The translations under genes were made by a program, and so were the position numbers. Of a DNA stretch of 64,000 nt, positions 58,501 through 64,000 are shown piece after piece. The notes under the pieces are model-generated. The model was not told the origin of the DNA. It saw only the letters and a program-made list of their open reading frames with translations, and did no database searches. The stretch comes from Proteromonas lacertae (lineage: Eukaryota; Sar; Bigyra; Opalinata; Proteromonadidae). Position 1 is the stretch's first letter, and each line of letters begins with the position of its first letter. The stretch covers positions 103,018 through 167,017 of the forward strand of contig NGBS01000302.1 in assembly GCA_002245135.1 (NCBI GenBank), read 5' to 3'.

Positions 58501-61500
58501 CTTTCAATCTTTTGATTAATATACTTATATTTGATGTATTAATTTCTGGAGGTTTTACTAATATTGGGTATTTTGATTCTCTTCTCATATGAAATTCAAA
58601 TTCATAACTTTCATCATTTGGATTATTCAAATATCTCAGTATATTTCTGAAATTGATTGGAATTTCTTTTCCAAAACATTTCACTTCATTTTCTCTCTCT
58701 TTTATATAACACAATTCTTGAGCAGATTCTATTGTGTTTAATGGATTAGCATATATCTCTATACAACGACTTAACAATGGAGCTGGAATTGTTGCTAGAT
58801 TGGTTGTTGAAAAAGAGAAATAAATTCGGAAATTATCATGAATTCTATATTCAGCTTTGGGATTATCTCTTGTATATCTTATTTCTTCATCTCCATTTTC
58901 ACCATTATATTCAGTTATTTTCAATTCTGGATTTTCTTCACATAATGAGTTTAATCTTTCCAAAATATCACCACTTGCTAGATTTATATCTTCTATTACT
59001 ATCCAACATCCTTTTTCTATAGCTGTTAATAATGGACCTTTCTTAAATTCAAATGAAGTTTTCTTTTCTTCTCCACATGAAACTAATTCCATTCTACCTA
59101 TTAATAAAGAACTTGTACTTTCACTATTCAATGGAACAACTATCAATGTCTGATTATATAATTGTGCTAATCTTCTTAATACATAACTTTTGCCAGATGG
59201 AGATGGACCATATAATATCACTGCTCTTTTGGATATATATGATAAAGCTATTTTATAAGCTAAGGATTTTTCTGAGGTTGTAAATTGATTAAAATCAAAT
59301 CCACAAGATTCTTTTGAGAATGGAATTGACCAAGGACCTGTTAATAATGTATTTTCTTCTTTACCTATCAGTTTTATATCCATCTTATTATTGATTGATA
59401 AAACTTTCTCAATTTCTTGAATATCATACTGATTGTATTTACATCCAAATGTCAACCATAAAGCTGCTTTTATATCAGCTTTTATATTAAAACTTCTCCA
59501 CACTTCTATTGCTTTGATTGGTTCTCTCAATGTAAATCCAATACCTATTTGTTTCCCGAGTCTTAAGGATTGTTCAAATAATTGATTGATTATTTGATTG
59601 AACTTTTCTATATCTTCAGCTCCATCTTCTGGATTTTCACTTTGCTTTAATATTTGTTTGCCTATTGTCAATAATTCAGATAATTGATATGATATATCAT
59701 TATGGTATAAACTAATTGTTAATAAATTACTTGATAAAGAAGATCTGTTACTTGTCATTGAAGCAGGATTTAAAGTACAAATTATATGAACTTTCTTTGG
59801 CAATTCTATTGTTCCATAACCATGAGCATCAAATGTTGTTTTATTCTTATCAGTACAACATTTTATAAATGTGTAAAACTCATCCAAGACATCAGATGGA
59901 GCTAAATTCAATTCATCAAATAGAAATCCTATTTCTTCATCATCTTTATGATTTTCTAATTCTGTTGTTATTATACCTGGTTTTCTTTCTTGATTTTGAT
60001 CAGATCCAATTGTTAAACTACCAAATAATTCTTGAATTGTTATATTTGGTGATAAATTAAATCTGAATATTGGAATATCCAAAGCATTATAAACATGTTG
60101 AGCTGTTACTGATTTACCAACACCTGGATCACCTTCTAATATCACTGGTAAATTCGATTGTATTCCCAATAATAATGTCAATATCATATGAACTGTGGTT
60201 GGAACTATATAAAATGATTCTTGAATATTCTTATTCAAATAATCTTGAATCTTATCATACACATCCATAAAATTAACACTAAATATTTCTTTCAATAATC
60301 CATCAACATCCAAATTCGCTGATACTTCTTCAGAATTCTTATTATCTAATTTGAATAGTCTTTGTAATGGTTGAGAAACAGATTTGGCTTTCTTAGATCT
60401 TAGTAATTCATATCTTGATTGATGATTTCTTGATATATAATCTAAATAAAACATTGAATCAATTGGATTTCTAAAATACTTCTGTATTCTATTCTCTAAT
60501 GTGTAAAAGTGTAATGAATATCTAATTATATCTTTACATAATGGAAATCTTCTGATTAATTCTGTTTCTGTTGGATTTGGACAATAGATTGGCAAGAATA
60601 AAGATTTATCATTAATTCTATTAAAATCACTATCACTTATTACTCCTATCATCTTGGGTGGAACATAACTTCTTATATTCTTTATTTGATTCATTATATC
60701 TTCATAAACTGAATAAACATATTGATTGTCAATATTCTCCTGATATTTCATTGAACCTTTATATAATTCCAATAATCCTGTTATTCTGGGTAAAACAGAT
60801 TCACTTATAAGATCAAAATGATTTAATATCAATGTTTCATCAGTTATAAAACTTGTCATTATCAAACCAGGTTTGAAGAATAAACAAGATTCTTCATTAT
60901 ATTTCATTATTTCCTCCATATTATTCTTCCATTTAACAAATGAATTACTTGGATTTCCTTTATTGTAATTGTTATATGATGTTGCTATTTGATTCATTGT
61001 TGTTAATAACTCAGATGGACTGGAAATTAAAGTACTTCCTATCAAATAAGAAGAATCATAAGATCTTGATAATTCGATAAATCTTCCATTATCTTCATAT
61101 AAATCATTCATTAAAGACATTTGGAATGATTCACATGTGATATATAAAACTGGTGCTTGAAAATCACTTGATGATAATAACGATAATCGAAATAGACTTT
61201 CCAAATACCAATTATCTTGATTGTTAAACAATTCTTTTAATTCACATGTTGTTGATATGTTATACTTTGATAGAGTATAATGATTCTTTTCTTTTGTGAT
61301 TTGAATTTTACTTTTCAAAAATGTTTCTATTGTTACTTTTTTGATTATATCTTTGAATATTTCATCTAATAATGATATTTTACTTTCATCACAAAATAAA
61401 CCAAGCAAATAAGGGAACTTATCTTTATATATTGATTTTAATGGAATTAAATAATGAAGTTGAGTCATTGAGAATAAATCATTTTCAAATATTTCTTTTG

Positions 61501-64000
61501 GTAAGTCAAATATCTTACTCTTTTCTTCATTAGTATATTCTTTTATTTCAAAACTTGGACAATAACAAGGTATTGATTGAGTTGGTTTTTTATCACCAGA
61601 TGTTGTGAAATTGAATATCACTCTGAAGGATGGATGTATTTTGAAGGTTTTATTCATATATTCAAATTCATTAGTGGTTGGATCAATAAATGTTTCAAAC
61701 AATTGTAATATATCACTTGATAATAAATGAGAATGTTCAATCACCAATACTACACCTTCTTCCATTGCAGATATAACTACACCTCGATGAAATTCTCTAT
61801 CATCTGTGAAAAATCCTAACAATTGATCAATTTCAGTTTCTGGAGAGATATATAATGCTAGAGATTTTATTGGATTATAACTTCCATTCAATAGTTGTTC
61901 TATTAAATAACTTTTACCACTTTCTTTATGTCCAAATAAAGCTATTGATCTGTGTGTGATTAATGATATTAATATTTCACTTAATAACTCTCTTCTTTCT
62001 TCAACTCCTTCAAATAATCCTTCATAACATTCTAAATATCTTGAGGGTTCTTCATAATATTTTGTTAATTCATTTATATGTTTCTTTGTTTCTTCTTTGA
62101 AGAATGATTCACAGAAAGTTTTTATCATCTCTTTTTTATTTTCATCACTTTCTTCAAATGCATTTTCTATTTTTTCATCTGGTAAAGTAACTAATATAAA
62201 TCTATTAATCAAAGCAGGAGAGAATTTCATTAAACCATTTTTTGAAACACTTGCAATTATTCTGAAATTTGGATGAATATCAATTTCTGGTTCTTCAATT
62301 CTTTCATCAAATCTCACTTTCTGTTTACATCCATCATTTGGTATTATTTCTAACAAAGAATTCAATCTTTCGATTGAATTAGATTTCATATTATCTAATG
62401 ATTGAAGAAAACAAGTTTCTCCATTGATTATACTTTTTACTAAAGGAGAATCATGCCATTTTGGGGCTATTTTAATATCATTTCCACTTTCTTCATTATT
62501 ATTATTTCCTTCTAATTGAAACATTCCAACCAAATTCTCAGTTGTTGTTCCACTTGTACATCTTATAATATTGAGTTTTTCATTATCATGAATAGATTGG
62601 AGATATGATAATACATACTTTCTAGCTGTAAATTCATTCTCACTACATAATAAAATATGACAACCTGATTTAAATATTGCTTTTATGTATTGACAAAGAT
62701 TATTCCAAATAGTTTCATTCAATGGAAATAAAGTAGATTTACTAATTTCAAATGGTTTAGATAAATTCAGTTTATTTGTTGGTAATATATCGCCATAAAC
62801 AATCTCTGTAGCTATTTTTGAAGAACATTTAGCTGATGTTATTAGAGTATTTGCTCTAATACAATCTCTCAATGTATAAACTCTATCTGGATGATTGGCT
62901 AATGCATTTTGATGAGAATTTAAAATATCATTCACATTACTTTTTGAGATTTTTCCAATTGATTCTAATATCTTGTTTAATTCTTCTCTTGTTATTTCTG
63001 GGAAGAATCTTGAATCAATATATCTGAATCTAGACATCATTGTTTCATCAATTTTGGTTCTTTTGTATATTGAAGCAGCTTGATTTTGAGTTGCTATTAT
63101 TCTGAAACTTGGATTCATATCATATTTGTATAACCACTTCCTATTGAATCAACATATAATTCATGAGAATCTAAAACATTCATTATTGCTTGAACTACTT
63201 CAGCATTTGTTAATGACAATTCATCCAATAATATCACTTTTCCTTCAATAAAAGCTTCAGAAAATGGACCTAATTGGAATATTGGAGTTGATTTACCATC
63301 TATTGTTTTTATTATCACATTTCCTATCAATTCATCAATTATTGAATGATGGACTGAAATTATATCGAATTAACGGAATTTGACCATTCATACACACTTG
63401 TTCAACTGTGAATGTTTTGGCACTTGAAGTTTTACCTTCAACTAATAATGGAGTATTCTTTTCTATTCCATCTTCTATGATTTTCATTCTTTTTAATGCA
63501 TTTTCAGTTAAAACAGCTTGAGATCTTTTATTTATAGCTGTTACATCTCTATATGGTTCACAGATTATTTTCTTTCCTGTATCTTCATCAATTACTTCCA
63601 ATGATTCATCTGGAGAATGAATAATCATTATATCACTATGACAAGTAACAGATTTATTTCTTAATAATGGAAAACGATAGGATTTTTCTTTACATTCACA
63701 TATTTGATGGAAATATATCTTTTCAGGAATAATGTTATTATCACTTCTTGTTTCTAATAACGGTAATGTGAAATTGTTTCTTTTATTTTCTTGTCTATAT
63801 TGAAAACCAATTTAGAATCTTTTACTACATAATCTAATCCACAAATTAATGTTGATGGTAAAGATGAATATACTTTTCCTTCATTATTCTTAATGTATAA
63901 ATTATCCAATAAATACAATCAATTTCTTTAGTATCATTATATTGAATCAAAATAGAACGCTTCACAAATGGATGATAATGAATTACATCTTCAATGGTAA
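52535..64000 (-). CDS. Giant midasin-like multi-AAA+ ATPase with two C-terminal VWA-like domains (5' end outside window)
   Basis: A single uninterrupted frame of over 3,500 codons (52535-63118) plus upstream exon sequence to the window edge. AAA+ modules in order: 'PLLVEGKTSSAKTFTVEQV' with Walker B 'VILLDELSLTN' and 'FRIIATQNQ' (63.1-63.6 kb); a decayed module ('HILLCSENEFTARKYVL'); 'IALFGHKESGKSYLIEQL' (about 61933); another decayed one; 'PVILEGDPGVGKSVTAQHV' (about 60133) with 'IGFLFDELNLAP'; 'AVILYGPSPSGKSYVLRRL' (about 59209) with 'WIVIEDINLASGD'. Then a long linker with coiled coil, and two VWA-like domains, 'TIIIDTSFTHKKYKARL' (about 54220) and 'SIVLDASSFTMSP' (about 53220), with imperfect MIDAS. 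This is the dynein-related AAA_5/midasin layout, but no Asp/Glu-rich tether is seen. Several one-base frame breaks cluster between 63.1 and 64 kb. The 3' end may have a 17-nt intron. Confidence 0.78.

Noticed and set aside
52696-60270. Many Leu/Ile/Tyr-rich plus-strand ORFs of 60-100 codons opposite the giant AAA+ gene
   Set aside because: All are antisense shadows of a continuous coding frame with composition expected from its reverse complement.
52535-63118. Direct annotation as MDN1 (midasin) or as a dynein heavy chain
   Set aside because: No acidic tether and two VWA-like domains argue against a plain MDN1; there is no dynein linker, microtubule-binding stalk tip or motor signature, and VWA domains are foreign to dyneins.
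14040-63330. Programmed ribosomal frameshifting as in Euplotes
   Set aside because: The breaks lack a common slippery codon-stop context, occur in both directions and prefer homopolymers; many genes need none.
1-64000. Alternative genetic code (reassigned stop codons)
   Set aside because: TAA, TAG and TGA all terminate convincing genes at conserved C-termini and no conserved block requires read-through of any of them.
1-64000. tRNA, rRNA, CRISPR arrays or transposons
   Set aside because: No tRNA-like GC-rich cloverleaf, rRNA segment, spaced direct repeats, transposase or reverse-transcriptase motif was seen; simple AT and triplet repeats are background composition.

Overview
This is a nuclear segment of an AT-rich, gene-dense microbial eukaryote. 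Evidence for that: dozens of spliceosomal introns of only about 25-48 nt (donor nearly always GTAT, acceptor TAG); eukaryote-only complexes (RMC1, TRAPPC13, STIL, Derlin, WDR44, probable FANCF); mitochondria (GatB, a PPR protein, Arg-rich presequences); and proteins typical of a flagellum or centriole (sperm-tail PG-rich repeats, STIL). TAA, TAG and TGA all act as stops. Secreted EGF/tenascin-like proteins would suit a flagellated stramenopile-type protist, but the lineage is a weak inference.

Layout. 1-9.7 kb: ERMP1-like M28 pseudopeptidase (cut by the window edge), GatB, a coiled-coil protein, an RMC1 homologue with an inserted PDZ domain, and an unknown protein. 9.8-20.2 kb: mitochondrial PPR protein, STIL-like centriole protein, Derlin, a pseudokinase-LRR protein and two unknowns. 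20.4-29.3 kb: two EGF-rich secreted proteins, one of two EF-hand-like paralogues, a tail-anchored nucleoredoxin-like protein, a TBC protein and two PG-rich axonemal-type proteins. 29.4-43.6 kb: an eight-member cluster of one apparently undescribed family (disordered N-terminus, Y..L..P..YR motif, IQ motif, R[KR]GDWP motif, degenerate EF-hand pair, C-terminal C2HC zinc knuckle), interrupted by FANCF-like, TRAPPC13 and a mitochondrial metallo-beta-lactamase-fold pseudoenzyme. 43.7-47.3 kb: a recent tandem duplication of a secreted GH20 beta-hexosaminidase, the first copy frame-broken. 47.4-52.4 kb: WDR44-like, a membrane-anchored helical-repeat protein and the second EF-hand-like paralogue. 52.5-64 kb: a giant midasin-like multi-AAA+ ATPase with two C-terminal VWA-like domains, running off the window.

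Most interesting: the clustered calmodulin-binding/zinc-knuckle family; two introns without GT-AG ends that look U12-dependent (ATATC...TTTTCTTTAAT...) and restore frame exactly in two neighbouring genes; several enzymes stripped of catalytic residues; and a recurrent AACG-NN-TATA element upstream of several genes. Single-base frame breaks, often in homopolymers, recur in otherwise convincing genes and may be assembly errors; exon lengths of many other genes sum exactly to multiples of three.
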